A DNA stretch of 64,000 nt from Metridium senile (GCA_949775045.1 OX459097.1:23188205-23252204), one strand, 5' to 3'; numbered from the stretch's first letter, positions 35,178-45,466 are shown. Numbers and translations are program-made. Notes: generated from the letters alone by a model not told the origin.

Positions 35178-38100
35178 CTCCATCTTCGATAAGTGTAGGA
35201 TCACGACGATCAATTAAGTCCACTTCAAGCAAAAGATCTGATGTGAGTGAAAGGCTTCGTAAAGCTGAACACGAGTTTGAAAAATCGAGAATAATGCAAG
35301 ATCATGCTGAGCAACGGATACAAAGATCCTTATTGATTGAATCTAAACGACTTGAGTTGGAACTTCAACGTCGCATGGAGATTGCACGACTTGAAGCCGA
35401 AAGAAGTGTTGAAGATGCAAAGAACCGTACTCGTATAGCTATGATGGATGTTGAAATGGCAAAGAAAGAGTTTTCTGATGTAGAAAGACAGGAATATGAC
35501 GACGAATTCCCACGTGAAGTCACACCCATTCCGTATGGCGGTAAATCTACATCGACATCACTACAAGCTGAACCATCAACGCCTACTTTGAAACCCGAAA
35601 TAGACCAACTTCATCACTTTACAACTACACCTTGTACAACCTCGCCTCTAAGGAAAAATTGTTCAACAGGACCTGAACTTATTTCAACTTGTGTCATCCC
35701 AGATCAACCGACTACACCACTTGAACACAACAAAGATATTCTTAACGCCATGGTAAAGACTATGGAACGAATCAGCTTATCACAAGAAATTCCATTGATT
35801 AAAGTGAGAAAGTTCAGTGGCAACCCTGAAGAATTCCCAAGCTTTCGACAAAGGTTTAATCAGTTGGTTGAGTGCAAACCTCTAGACGAGTCACTGAAAA
35901 TGGCTTCTCTTCTACAGCATCTAGAAGGAGCTCCGTTGAAGATGGCGTTACCCTATGAAACTATATCTGGTGGTTTACGTAAAGCATTGGACCTTCTACA
36001 AAGACGTTTTGGTCAACCGTGTCAAATAGTACGTGCCTGTATCGACAAACTCAAGGGACCACAGATTAACTACAACGACCGGAAAGGATTACAAGCATTT
36101 GCTGATGATGTTGAAAGCACCTATGAAACTTTGAAATCTATGAACTGTCTTCAAGAGATAAATACAGACCATCTAGAGAGGATCGTGCTTAGACTTCCAA
36201 GAAATATGCAGACAAGCTTTGGAGAATATTTACGTAAGCTAGAAGAAAAAGGTCAGACTATGCCAAACTTCGGAAATGTTGTCCACTTCTTGAAGAACAA
36301 AACCTGTGCTGTTAACCATCCTTTCTTCTCAAGTGCATCGTCTGAAAATGCCATTGCCAAGAATGTGACGCCAAGACCCATGTTTAAAGCTACTACGATG
36401 TCCACTTCAGAGCCTTCTATCAATACGACCACTCAAGGCTTGAAAGAAACTTCTGCAAATTCTACGCTTAAGTCTTCGAGTGCAACGTGTATATTGTGTT
36501 CCAAATCACACCCTTTGTATTGCTGTGAAAGTTTCAAGTCAAAGTCTGTGAAAGATCGCCGCGAATTTGTTGTCAAACAAGGATTGTGCCTGAACTGTAT
36601 TAGCTCAAGACGTCATATGTGTCGTGCATGTCCGTCATCATCACGCTGTAAAGTTTGTGGGAAAAGTCATCACTCTTTGTTACACGATTCATCGAAGCAA
36701 CAAGCTGCTAACACACAGCTGTCTAGTACTGTTTCTCTGCCACTCAATACTGTTCAACCTGGTGCTACAACCTCACAAACTAACAACCTGTCTTCTCAAG
36801 GAAATGTCTCCGCTCTTCTTCAAGTTATTCCGATTGTAGTCTTTGGTGAGAATAACAAAACAGTAACCACCTATGCTCTCATTGATTCTGGGTCAGATAC
36901 CACTTTGATTGATGAGTCTCTAGCCTTACAACTTGGAATGAAAGCAGATCCACAGACGTTCTTCATCACTACTGTAACAGACAAGAATGTTAAAGGACAT
37001 GCATCAAAGGTGAACTTTAAAGTTTCTTCTATTGACTCTCTATCTACTGTGCAAGTAAATGTCTCGACAGCATGGGCAGTGAAGGATCTCGACATACCAC
37101 TACGTCATTCAAAGAAAGGCATCCACGAGCTTCCACATTTACAGTCAATACCATTTCCTGATGTTGAAAGGTCGAAGATATCTGTACTACTTGGGACAGA
37201 TGTTCCAGAAGCGTTCGTTCCTATCGATGTCATCAAAGGACTCCCGAGTCAACCGTTTGCCATTCAGACAGTACTTGGTTGGAGTGTCCTGGGACGAACA
37301 TCTGATGAGAAATCAACCTTAAATGTTAATTGTACTTGCAGTAAAGATAACGCTGTTGAGGAAAGCTTGAAGAGGTTCTGGGAGATCGAGTCAAGTGGCA
37401 TCGAAAGAAGCGCATCAAAGACTTTGTCAGTCGAAGATACGAATGCTATAAAGATTATAGAGGACACTATTTCAAAGGCTGATGGACACTATCAGATGGG
37501 TCTACTGTGGAGAGACGAAAATGTTCAACTGCCGAACAACAGAGTTTTAGCAGATGCCAGATTATCTAGCTTAAAGGGACGTTTAAAGAAAAATCCACAA
37601 CTCCATACAAAATACAAAGATGTTATTGATGACTACGTTGTCAAAGGTTATGCAAGGAAATTAACTGAAGAAGAAGTCTCAAAGACCACCAACATCACTT
37701 GGTATCTTCCACATCACCCAGTCTTCAATGCTAATAAGCCAGGCAAAGTAAGGGTAGTCTTTGACGCTGCAGCTAAGTTTCAAGGTACATCGCTAAATGA
37801 TCAGCTTGTTCAAGGACCAGATCGTACAAATAACTTGATTGGAGTACTTCTACGATTCCGTGAGGAGCGTATTGCACTGACATCCGACATAGAAGCCATG
37901 TTTCACCAGACCAGAGTCATCGCTAAAGACACAGACGCCCTGCGTTTCTTGTGGTGGTCGGATGGAGTTGACAGTCTTCCAAGCGTTTACAAGATGTTAG
38001 TACATATATTTGGAGCCAAATCGTCACCTTGCTGTGCTAACAGCACGCTGAAACAAATCGCAGATGATAATGAAGGTGTCTATGATAGCACAGCTATAGA

Positions 38101-39235
38101 CACTGTAAGAAGGAACTTCTACGTTGATGATGAACTAAAGTCAGTTCCAACAGAAGAAGAGGCCATACGTCTAGCCGATCAACTGATTGCTTTGACTCGA
38201 GAAGGAGGCTACAATCTTACAAAGTTTATGTCCAACAGTCGCAAAGTATTAGCGTATATTCCTAAAGAACGAAGAGCTAAACCAGATGTAAATCTTGACT
38301 TTGATGAGCTTCCCAACGAAAGAGCACTTGGTTTGAAATGGAATGCTGAGAATGATTACTTCTACTTCAACTCTGTGAATACCGATAAGCCCCAAACGAA
38401 GCGTGGCGTATTATCAATTGTCAGTTCACTGTATGATCCACTTGGCTTTCTGAGTCCATTTGTACTTTTGGCCAAGATAATCATTCAAGAACTATGGAGG
38501 ACAAAGTACGACTGGGATGAGACCATTCAAGAGCCTTATGTTTCACAATGGAACAATTGGTTAGATATGCTTGAGCGACTAAAGAATATCAGCATCCCAA
38601 GATGCTACAAGCACCCACTTACGACTAGTGTTACAAGCACACAGCTGCATTTCTTCTCTGATGCATCGAAGCAAGGTTTGGCCGCATGTTGCTACATTAG
38701 AATTGTCGATTCTAATGGACTCATTCATGTTACCCTCGTTATTGGCAAGTCACGAAACACTCCACTAAAGGACTGGTCGATTCCACGCCTCGAATTACAA
38801 GCTGCTGTGATGTCTGCAAGACTGTATGGTATGGTCAGAGCTGAATTAGACGTGCCTATTGATGAAACCTATCTATGGGTCGATTCTATGACAGTTCTTC
38901 AGTACATTATGAATACAACGATACGCTTCCGTCCATTTGTTGCCTTTAGAATCTCAGAGATCCACGAGTTATCCCTTCCTAGTCAGTGGAGGTACGTTCC
39001 CGGAGTCTACAACCCTGCAGATTATGGATCACGTGGAATGAAGATTGATGAGTTCAATTCTAACTGCTGTTGGCTGTCCGGACCGAGCTTTTTACGTCAC
39101 TCTGATGACTTCTGGCCCTCATCGGCAGTAGGTGAAGTTCCAACAGATGACAAGGAAATTACACAGCCAAAGGTCCAAAGTGTCTGCTATATCTCTTCTC
39201 GTTCACCACTAGATCATCTCTTACTCGTCCCATAA
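35156..39235 (+). CDS. BEL/Pao Gag-protease-RT-RNase H polyprotein, partial
   Basis: A 1359-codon uninterrupted frame. In order: a charged coiled coil (about 30-115), a DUF1759 Gag-like region (about 215-375), a Cys/His-rich zinc region (about 440-510, with CRACPSSSRCKVCGKSHHSLLH), a DUF1758 retropepsin with the DSGSD motif at D577, reverse transcriptase with first catalytic Asp in TSDIEAMF (D911) and YVDD at 989-992, and the Pao RNase H region (FSDAS at 1168-1171, RLELQAA, WVDS). It stops after VCYISS with no integrase. The ATG at 35156 lies inside the truncated LTR, so it is an accident of the deletion and not the original start. The frame has no stop or frameshift over 4 kb, which implies recent activity. 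Confidence 0.93.
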   Translation: MHIISFFAPSSISVGSRRSIKSTSSKRSDVSERLRKAEHEFEKSRIMQDHAEQRIQRSLLIESKRLELELQRRMEIARLEAERSVEDAKNRTRIAMMDVEMAKKEFSDVERQEYDDEFPREVTPIPYGGKSTSTSLQAEPSTPTLKPEIDQLHHFTTTPCTTSPLRKNCSTGPELISTCVIPDQPTTPLEHNKDILNAMVKTMERISLSQEIPLIKVRKFSGNPEEFPSFRQRFNQLVECKPLDESLKMASLLQHLEGAPLKMALPYETISGGLRKALDLLQRRFGQPCQIVRACIDKLKGPQINYNDRKGLQAFADDVESTYETLKSMNCLQEINTDHLERIVLRLPRNMQTSFGEYLRKLEEKGQTMPNFGNVVHFLKNKTCAVNHPFFSSASSENAIAKNVTPRPMFKATTMSTSEPSINTTTQGLKETSANSTLKSSSATCILCSKSHPLYCCESFKSKSVKDRREFVVKQGLCLNCISSRRHMCRACPSSSRCKVCGKSHHSLLHDSSKQQAANTQLSSTVSLPLNTVQPGATTSQTNNLSSQGNVSALLQVIPIVVFGENNKTVTTYALIDSGSDTTLIDESLALQLGMKADPQTFFITTVTDKNVKGHASKVNFKVSSIDSLSTVQVNVSTAWAVKDLDIPLRHSKKGIHELPHLQSIPFPDVERSKISVLLGTDVPEAFVPIDVIKGLPSQPFAIQTVLGWSVLGRTSDEKSTLNVNCTCSKDNAVEESLKRFWEIESSGIERSASKTLSVEDTNAIKIIEDTISKADGHYQMGLLWRDENVQLPNNRVLADARLSSLKGRLKKNPQLHTKYKDVIDDYVVKGYARKLTEEEVSKTTNITWYLPHHPVFNANKPGKVRVVFDAAAKFQGTSLNDQLVQGPDRTNNLIGVLLRFREERIALTSDIEAMFHQTRVIAKDTDALRFLWWSDGVDSLPSVYKMLVHIFGAKSSPCCANSTLKQIADDNEGVYDSTAIDTVRRNFYVDDELKSVPTEEEAIRLADQLIALTREGGYNLTKFMSNSRKVLAYIPKERRAKPDVNLDFDELPNERALGLKWNAENDYFYFNSVNTDKPQTKRGVLSIVSSLYDPLGFLSPFVLLAKIIIQELWRTKYDWDETIQEPYVSQWNNWLDMLERLKNISIPRCYKHPLTTSVTSTQLHFFSDASKQGLAACCYIRIVDSNGLIHVTLVIGKSRNTPLKDWSIPRLELQAAVMSARLYGMVRAELDVPIDETYLWVDSMTVLQYIMNTTIRFRPFVAFRISEIHELSLPSQWRYVPGVYNPADYGSRGMKIDEFNSNCCWLSGPSFLRHSDDFWPSSAVGEVPTDDKEITQPKVQSVCYISSRSPLDHLLLVP

Positions 39236-39346
39236 CCAAATTGTGCTTACTTGAAGAATCAAGTACTTGAAGAAAGAAATACTTTATGGAACATTACGGA
39301 ACATTATATTAACATTTTCTACAATTTATACTTTGAGCCCCCAGGA

Positions 39347-39648
39347 TGTTGAGGTTTCTCAACATAAACACTGTGAACAATAGTTCTTTATTTTTCTTTA
39401 CTGAAGTTATTTCCCATTAGGGAATTGTTACCCTTTTTGTATGCACATAATTAGTTTTTTTGGTAGGAAAGACAACTGGACTTTACGTTCACGTTCATGG
39501 ACACTCTGCTTAATATGGTTAGATTTACTCGCAAATACTTTTGATGGTCCATCATTGAATTTACGATGAAGAAGACTTTGGATAACAAATAGTAAATCAT
39601 CTTGGAACCGACGACTTTATGGTGCATGTTTATCTAAAATCTTCTTCA
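39347..39648 (+). repeat. 3' LTR of the BEL/Pao element
   Basis: Begins TGTTGAGG, ends TTCA, and is followed by the AAACT duplication. It is preceded by GAGCCCCCAGGA, the likely priming region for second-strand synthesis. Confidence 0.85.
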
Positions 39649-39649
39649 A

Positions 39650-39970
39650 AACTTTCATAAATCCTTGATGTTTTTTACAAAAACACAAAACATAGGTTGG
39701 AGTTTTTTTAAGCCGTTCAATAAACTCGCAGATCGTGTTTTATCAGGTCTAAAACCACTTGGCTTCACCGCATGGTTTTAAATCCTGATAAAACACTCCT
39801 GCTCGTTTATTAAACAGTACTTAAAATCATGAGGCGAAGCCAAGTGGTTTTAGACCTAATAAAACACAATCTGCGAATTTATTGAACAGTTTCAAAAACC
39901 AACCTATATTTTGTGTGTGTGTTTTTTTAAAGAAATCAAGGATTTATGAAAGTTTATCATAGAAAATTAA
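39650..39970. repeat. inverted repeat, target of the BEL insertion
   Basis: TTTATCAGGTCTAAAACCAC and TTGGCTTC pair with GAAGCCAA and GTGGTTTTAGACCTAATAAA. The outer phrases CTTTCATAAATCCTTGAT and ATCAAGGATTTATGAAAG also pair. A related single-arm copy is at 44668-44835. Confidence 0.8.
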
Positions 39971-39996
39971 CCTAAAATTATTACTGCTTATATGCT

Positions 39997-40479
39997 TTAA
40001 AGTACCACTTGCACCAAAAACAATAGAAATCCAAAATAAATTGGAAAGCGACAATGTGTGCATGAGAATGATTGTAGAAAGAAAACTAACCAAATTTCAT
40101 TACAAATTGTGCATCTAAAGTTCATTAACCTGAAATAATTTTGGTTCAAAAACTCAAAGAACAAATGGGTTGTGTGTATGACGTCATACATACTAAATTT
40201 AAATGTTAAAAACCCTTGACTAATTTTATATGTCAGTCTTTTTGATGTAAGCAAAATTGCTTCATAGTAATCATTGTTGCAATATAGATAGGTTTCAGGA
40301 ACTTCAAATTTATTTTCAATTTTCTTTGAATTTGAATTTCTTTGAATTTTTTTTGAAAGTGCCCAATTAAAAGCATTATGAATTAAAAAGCTATTTCTAA
40401 ATCTCTTAGTCTTAAAAACAGGTTTAAATTTTCTCAAATTTCTTAAACTGTAACTGTAAGAACTAGGTTCAGGCATCAT
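39997..40479 (-). CDS. unrecognised 160-codon open frame
   Basis: Open from ATG at 40479. The N-terminal half (YSLRNLRKFKPVFKTKRFRN then SFLIHNAFNWALSKK) is faintly like the C-terminal tail of LINE reverse transcriptases, where an LR motif precedes SFxYxGAxLWN. The C-terminal half is unlike anything I know. Probably an old element fragment or chance in AT-rich DNA. Confidence 0.2.
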   Translation of the reverse strand: MMPEPSSYSYSLRNLRKFKPVFKTKRFRNSFLIHNAFNWALSKKIQRNSNSKKIENKFEVPETYLYCNNDYYEAILLTSKRLTYKISQGFLTFKFSMYDVIHTTHLFFEFLNQNYFRLMNFRCTICNEIWLVFFLQSFSCTHCRFPIYFGFLLFLVQVVL

Positions 40480-40599
40480 AGATTTAGCTTAGATTGTTCA
40501 TTCCATGTACTGTATATAGAATTTTATAAATCATAATTTTTTTCTTCTTCTACAATTGTTAAGTGGTGTTGAACTATTGTAATTGCCACTATATAAAAT

Positions 40600-40705
40600 T
40601 CTACTCTATATATATACCCACAATGCACTCAATATACTTTGATGCGGTCAGAATTTTTGCAAACGACTGTATATATTTTTATATATTTATTTTTATATAT
40701 TTATA

Positions 40706-40794
<89 letters not shown>

Positions 40795-40870
40795 TCATTT
40801 GCAAAAATTCTGACCGTACAAGTATATAAGTATATAAGTATATAGCTATATAGATATGTAGGTAATTCTG
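40600..40870. repeat. (TA)n tract between inverted CAGTCATTTGCAAAAATTC motifs
   Basis: TCAGAATTTTTGCAAACGACTG at about 40649-40670 and CAGTCATTTGCAAAAATTCTGA at about 40793-40814 flank about 100 bp of TA repeat. The motif resembles a Tc1/mariner terminal repeat with TA flanks. A TA microsatellite may have expanded from the target or the junction. Confidence 0.7.
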
Positions 40871-40999
40871 CCTTAAAACGCTCCAATATTTTTTAGAATT
40901 CATTCAATGACATGTAGTAAGCATCATTGAAGTATTATGGGTGGTTCTGATAGTACCAAGAGCGCATAAAAGCACTCAAAGGCATAAATAAACATTACC

Positions 41000-41047
41000 C
41001 ACAATGCACCCGACATACTTTGATGCGGTCAGAATTTTTGCAAATGA

Positions 41048-41122
<75 letters not shown>
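41000..41122. repeat. second copy of the CAGTCATTTGC motif and (TA)n
   Basis: CCCACAATGCAC, CATACTTTGATGCGGTCAG and AATTTTTGCAAATGACTG repeat the left side of the 40600 unit and run again into TA repeats. The right partner is absent here. Confidence 0.75.
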
Positions 41123-41126
<4 letters not shown>

Positions 41127-41274
41127 CGATAGAAAAAACAAATAGACTAAACTTTCATCCCGACAAGCCTGTTTCGTGATTACTCACTCTTCAGGGGATT
41201 TTAATGACAAGAATATTCATAACCATCTATTATATACTATAAATTTGCATAATTAATGTAGCGGTAAATTTAAA

Positions 41275-41540
41275 GGTAGTGTTCAGCTGTTGCGTAGCAA
41301 CGCTTTGCTTCTATGGCGGCATGAAGAGACAAGTTCATTGCGTTTATTGAGAGATAATAATCCGGGCGGCATATGATTAGAAGTTTTTCTTTAAGGCAGA
41401 GGTTGCATCTTTTACTTGAGCTGTTGTAGGGTGAGCTTGATGAAAGGATACACCATGAAATGAGGTGGTCAATGTTGTTGTTTTTAAGAGTCCAGATATG
41501 TTTGCTAAGTTCGGTAGAGTTTTTGTGCTTTGGGTGTCGA
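41275..41540 (-). pseudogene. Penelope-like element C-terminal fragment
   Basis: The minus strand encodes NSTELSKHIWTLKNNNIDHL and, after some changes, SKRCNLCLKEKLLIICRPD and then a LS...A.EAKRCY stretch. In Penelope-like retroelements, and in related GIY-YIG endonuclease tails, the pattern TELSKxIWxLK ... CNLCxxEKxxIxxxP ... RNEL ... CRHxxK is characteristic. This is the last ~85 residues. Downstream on the same strand, CCTGAAGAGTGAGTAATCAC then GAAACAGGCTTGTCG near 41160-41195 is like the 3' end of such elements. The remainder upstream is broken by a microsatellite and a MITE. Confidence 0.6.
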
Positions 41541-41630
41541 AATATATATATATATATATATAAAGTATATAACGTTTCTTCAACCAAAATGTTTTTTTTA
41601 TTCTCCAAGCTTTTGGTCTTCTTTTCCTTA

Positions 41631-41831
41631 GGGACGGACCATTTGATATTTGATGGGGAGGGGGACTGAATCCCCCCCAAAAAAACGAGCAAGCTTTTAA
41701 ACTCGAAAAAAAATATCGAGCAGCCTTTGTTGCACGAACAAAAAATATCTTGCAACATCTGTGTCCCCCCAAAAAAATATCGGGCACCGACAAAACAGCC
41801 CTCCCCCATTAAATATCAAATGGTCCGTCCC
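41631..41831. mobile_element. 201-bp MITE with TTA target duplication
   Basis: Terminal inverted repeats GGGACGGACCATTTGATATT and its complement continue into G-rich and C-rich stretches. TTA stands on both sides (41628-41630 and 41832-41834), the TWA duplication of PIF/Harbinger. It has landed within Penelope-like debris. Confidence 0.8.
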
Positions 41832-41834
41832 TTA

Positions 41835-42080
41835 GGAACTGGATCTTTAACACTAGAGAGGAGTTTCTGTGATGTGGTGTGCTATATAGTTTTTTTGTAA
41901 TTATGTTATCAGTTTTTTGTTCAGAAGAACGTATTCTATTCCATCGTAGAATAGAATGCACTGTAAAGCATGCGCATTTGTTTGTATTCATGTTTTTGAA
42001 CCGTTTTTGCACTTACACTGAAATCCTGATGATGGGTAGTTAGGCCCGAAAGCTTGGAAAATAAAAAAACATTTTTGTTC
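41835..42080 (-). repeat. Penelope-like repeat debris
   Basis: On the minus strand, CCAAGCTTTCGGGCCTAACT followed by ACCCATCATCAGG and, at 41581-41615, a second AAGCTT-GGAGAATAAAAAAA phrase. Repetition of the phrase around the fragment is what the partial terminal repeats (pLTRs) of Penelope elements look like. It runs up to the stop codon of the zinc-finger gene. Confidence 0.4.
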
Positions 42081-42093
42081 TAGAAGCATTATA

Positions 42094-43035
42094 CTAGGAA
42101 TGAAAAGCCAACCAATGTCTTTTAAAGTTGAAATTCCATGCAAACCGCTTCTTGCAAACAGAACATTGAAAGGGTTTCTCTCCATTGTGTGTTTTACAAT
42201 GACGGTTTAATTGGCCCTTGTGTGCAAACTTCTTCTCACAATAAGAACATCCATAGGATTTATCTCCACTATGTGTTATCCAGTGTGTTTCTAAGCTGCC
42301 CTTTTGGCTAAATTTCTTCTTACAAAGAGAACATTCAAAGGGTTTCTCTCCAGTGTGAAATCTACAATGACTGTTTAAGTGGCTCTTCTGTATAAACTTC
42401 TTCTTACAAACAGAACATTCAAAGGGTTTCTCTCCAGTGTGTAATATACAATGTCTGTTTAAGTTGCATTTCAATGCAAACTTCTTCTTACAAACAAAAC
42501 ATTCAAAGGGTTTCTCTCCATTGTGTGTTTTACAATGACGGTTTAATTGGCCCTTGTGTGCAAACTTCTTCTCACAATAAGAACATCCATAGGATTTATC
42601 TCCACTATGTGTTATCCAGTGTGTTTCTAAGCTGCCCTTTTGGCTAAATTTCTTCTTACAAAGAGAACATTCAAAGGGTTTCTCTCCAGTGTGAAATCTA
42701 CAATGACTGTTTAAGTGGCTCTTCTGTATAAACTTCTTCTTACAAACAGAACATTCAAAGGGTTTCTCTCCAGTGTGTAATATACAATGTCTGTTTAAGT
42801 TGCATTTCAATGCAAACTTCTTCTTACAAACAAAACATTCAAAGGGTTTCTCTCCAGTGTGTAATCTGCAATGTCTGTTTAAACTGGCCTTCTGTGTAAA
42901 CTTCTTCTTACAAACAGAACATTCAAAGGGTTTCTCTCCAGTGTGTAATCTACTATGAGCGTTTAAGGACCACTTCTGTGTAAACTTCTTCTTACACAGA
43001 GAACATTCAAAGGGTTTCAATCCCCTGAAAGTTCT

Positions 43036-43073
<38 letters not shown>

Positions 43074-43317
43074 CACCACTATCATCATTACAATCATCAT
43101 CATAATTACCATCATCATCATCACCAAATTCTGTTTCCTCAACAATTCTTGACAATTCAGTTTCTGAATTTTCCTCCAGGTCTTTGTCTTGTTCATCTCC
43201 ATCATCCAAGTTATTCTCTGGACCCAGTTCTCTATCCAAGCTATCTTCACAGCCATATTTATCGGTTTGGGTTGCAATTGTTGCAAATGTTTTGTAATTA
43301 ACATGGTTGCCCTGCAT
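42094..43317 (-). CDS. C2H2 zinc-finger protein with 11 fingers
   Basis: 407 residues. The N-terminal 90 residues are acidic and include a run of eleven aspartates. Eleven C2H2 fingers follow at 28-residue spacing with TGEKPFEC linkers, and a final finger ends HWLAFHS. Fingers 3-6 and 7-10 are the same four modules (KCNLNRH, KSHLNSH, KGSLETH, KGQLNRH), a 336-bp tandem duplication. It should act in the nucleus as a sequence-specific DNA-binding regulator; the target is unknown and no KRAB, ZAD or BTB domain is visible. Upstream of ATG 43317 the minus strand reads TTATTTCAG/GTAGG, a good 3' splice site (AG at 43330-43331), so this is probably the last exon with a 5' UTR intron before it. Conserved linkers and no stops indicate a functional gene. 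Confidence 0.88.
42149..42820 (-). repeat. 336-bp tandem duplication within the zinc-finger array
   Basis: TCTCCATTGTGTGTTTTACA occurs at about 42180 and about 42516, and the whole 336-bp block agrees in between. That equals four 28-codon fingers. The near-identity indicates a recent duplication. Confidence 0.9.
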
Positions 43318-43603
43318 AATCCTACCTACCTGAAATAAGAAAAAGCTAAAATCAGTATTGTGTATGGATACAGTAAATTATTCTTTATTAATAGTGCACC
43401 TACTACCCATTGGTTCTTGGTTTTAACTGTTTCTTATGAGTATTTTAAAACGTTGTGAGGTATTTTTGTCCTTACAAAAAATATTTTGTATGATTTTATT
43501 GTTGTTGCCTGGCATGACATCACCGCAGGCCATGATGGGTAGCAAAGTGCTTGAAAGCGCAGTAAACTAACCATGAAAGACAGCTTAGTTCAAGAACTTT
43601 TGT

Positions 43604-43734
43604 AAGCGCAAAACGAGACTATTTTACGTTATTTACCCGTTTGAAGAACCCTTCCTATTAGTCGGACAGTTCTACTTACGGACACTTCTTTCGTTTCCCA
43701 AGGGTGTCCGCTTAATGGAGCTTCGACTGTATAC
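43604..43734. repeat. end of a mariner-like element (right end)
   Basis: GGACAGTTCTACTTACGGAC ... GGTGTCCGCTTAATGGAGCT then TCGACTGTA matches the complement of 44393-44523. The terminus CGACTG/TA faces right, so the element body lies to the left. Its other end was not found, and the zinc-finger gene start is only 290 bp away. Confidence 0.6.
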
Positions 43735-43899
43735 TGAAATCATGGATGAAGTCCCACCAAGGGCATATGATATTTTTCTCTCTTATGCAGACAATGTAAT
43801 TAATGTTGTCCATCAAAAAATACATTTAGACCAAAAGAAATGTCACGACAGATCTACTGTACTTGCCCTAAATGCTCGATACCAGAAATTATAGCTATT

Positions 43900-44215
43900 G
43901 ATTTTTAGGGCCATCAACAACTTTGGTGGCTTATGACCTACATTTTAAATCTAATTTAATGGATAAAATCAGTTGGCAAAAACAGCATTTTTTTGTTTGG
44001 TTTTGTCATTGAAATTGATCGTCCCTTGTACAAAAAAAACAGCATTTTAAATAAAATAAATTGATCAAATTCAAAGCGCTCTAACACACTGGTCATATAT
44101 CCAAATTAAATTATTTTTCAATTGCAAACAGAGCAACTACTGTTATTTCAGAAGTACAGCTCTGACAAGAGAGATGTTGCTATAAAATCTCATGATGAAT
44201 ACACCATGATTACGC
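43900..44215 (+). repeat. inverted partner of 46605-46825
   Basis: GGTCATATATCCAAATTAAA, AATTCAAAGCGCTCTA and AAAATCTCATGATGAATACA each have their complement at 46605-46740 in reverse order. The phrase AGGGCCATCAACA at 43908 pairs with TGTTGATGGCCCT at 46805. Confidence 0.75.
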
Positions 44216-44394
44216 AAAAACACAGAAACATATCCGCATTCAATATCAAGTTAGTTTACAAGATATCACAGCAAAACCAGTTAAAAAAAGATATTTAATG
44301 TCTCTATTTTGCATCGTTTTTGGACATTTACCAATTTAGTATACTAGCTTTAATTATGCTGAAATCCTGTAAGGGAGGGGCTAGTCAAGAAATA

Positions 44395-45466
44395 CAGTCG
44401 AAGCTCCATTAAGCGGACACCCTTGGAAAACGAAAAAAGTGTCCGTAAGTAGAGCTGTCCGCCTAATAGGAAGGGTTCTTAAAACGGGTAAATATCGTAT
44501 AATAGTCTCATTTTGCGCTTAGAAAAGCATTTCTAAAGATCATTCAAAAACTCATTAATAATTCATGAGAAATTTTCAAAAGAAGTCGTAACCGTGACGA
44601 GTGTTTTAATTAACTGAAGTTATAGATTCACCCTAATTTACATAAACTTTAACCTTAATTTTCTCAAATAAACTTTCATAAATCGTTGATTTTTTTTTAC
44701 AAAAACACAATATAGGTTGGAGTTTTTGAAGTCGTTCAATAAACTCGCAGATCATGTTTTATCAGGTTTAAAACCACTTGGCTTCGCCTCGTGGTTTTAA
44801 ATCCTGATAAAACACTCCTGCTCGTTTATTAAACATTACATAATAGCAATTAAAGACAAAGAAAAGTTTGGCTCAATGATTAAGCGATTTATTCAAAATA
44901 ATCAATATTTTAACAACTGTTCTATTAGATAATCATGGTCTGGTGTAACACAAGTCTAAAACACGAGATAAGAAATGTTACTCAATCTTGCATCAATAAG
45001 AAAATTCAAATCGTTTCCAGCTTTAGAACGACTATTTGAGGCATTATGTGAAAACTTAAAAATATATGGATGTTGAATTAACTCAACAGAGTTTTTGCAT
45101 TACCACGTGAAAGCATCCATGTTAGATGGCAGAACAATATAATATTTTTCGCTTTAGTACTGTTAATTCTGTTCTTTCTTATCTAAATTACATTTGCAAG
45201 CTAGTTAAACTGATGCAGTACTGTTAAACTTAGAAGCCGATGATGTAAACAAGGACAAATAGATTAAATAAAGTTTTTCTATTTCGAGTGTCCACTTAAG
45301 GGAGCTTGAAAACAATAGAAAAGGTCAATTGGGATAGAGAATGTCCGCTAAATGGAAAGCCGGTGTGAATACAGTGTTTGTATGGAAGAAAAAACGTGGT
45401 TTTGGAAAGCTGTCCGTAACTAGAACTGTCCGCTTAGTGGAGCGTTCGCTAATGGAGCTTCGACTA
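44395..45466. mobile_element. 1.07-kb TIR element flanked by TA
   Basis: Left end CAGTCGAAGCTCCATTAAGC and right end ATGGAGCTTCGACT(A), each next to TA (44393-44394 and 45467-45468). The right side repeats the terminal phrase (GTCCGCTTAGTGGAGCG, then GGAGCTTCGACT). TA duplication and size suggest a non-autonomous Tc1/mariner-like element. There is no transposase. It includes a partial copy of the 39650 inverted repeat and a CACCCTAATTTACATAAAC phrase, so it carries or contains other repeats. Confidence 0.65.

Larger units (their letters stand above)
35062..39648 (+). mobile_element. BEL/Pao LTR retrotransposon, internally deleted
   Basis: Starts TGTTGAGGTTTCTC and ends CTTCTTCA, with AAACT duplicated at 35057-35061 and 39649-39653 (a 5-bp duplication, normal for BEL/Pao). 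The 3' LTR is 302 bp (39347-39648). Only its first 116 bp are present at the 5' end (35062-35177), identical to the 3' copy, and the coding region starts directly after, so the rest of the 5' LTR, the primer-binding site and the gag start are missing. The integrase region is also missing. A related flanking repeat at 44668 reads AATAAACTTTCATAAAT with no insertion, which agrees with this boundary. It cannot be autonomous. Confidence 0.9.

Noticed and set aside
36624..37467. Short frames inside the BEL/Pao polyprotein region
   Set aside because: Overlap the 1359-codon polyprotein and lack motifs.
43017..43304. Met-rich frame MMMMVIMMMIVMM
   Set aside because: It is the shifted-frame reading of the Asp-rich N-terminus of the zinc-finger gene.
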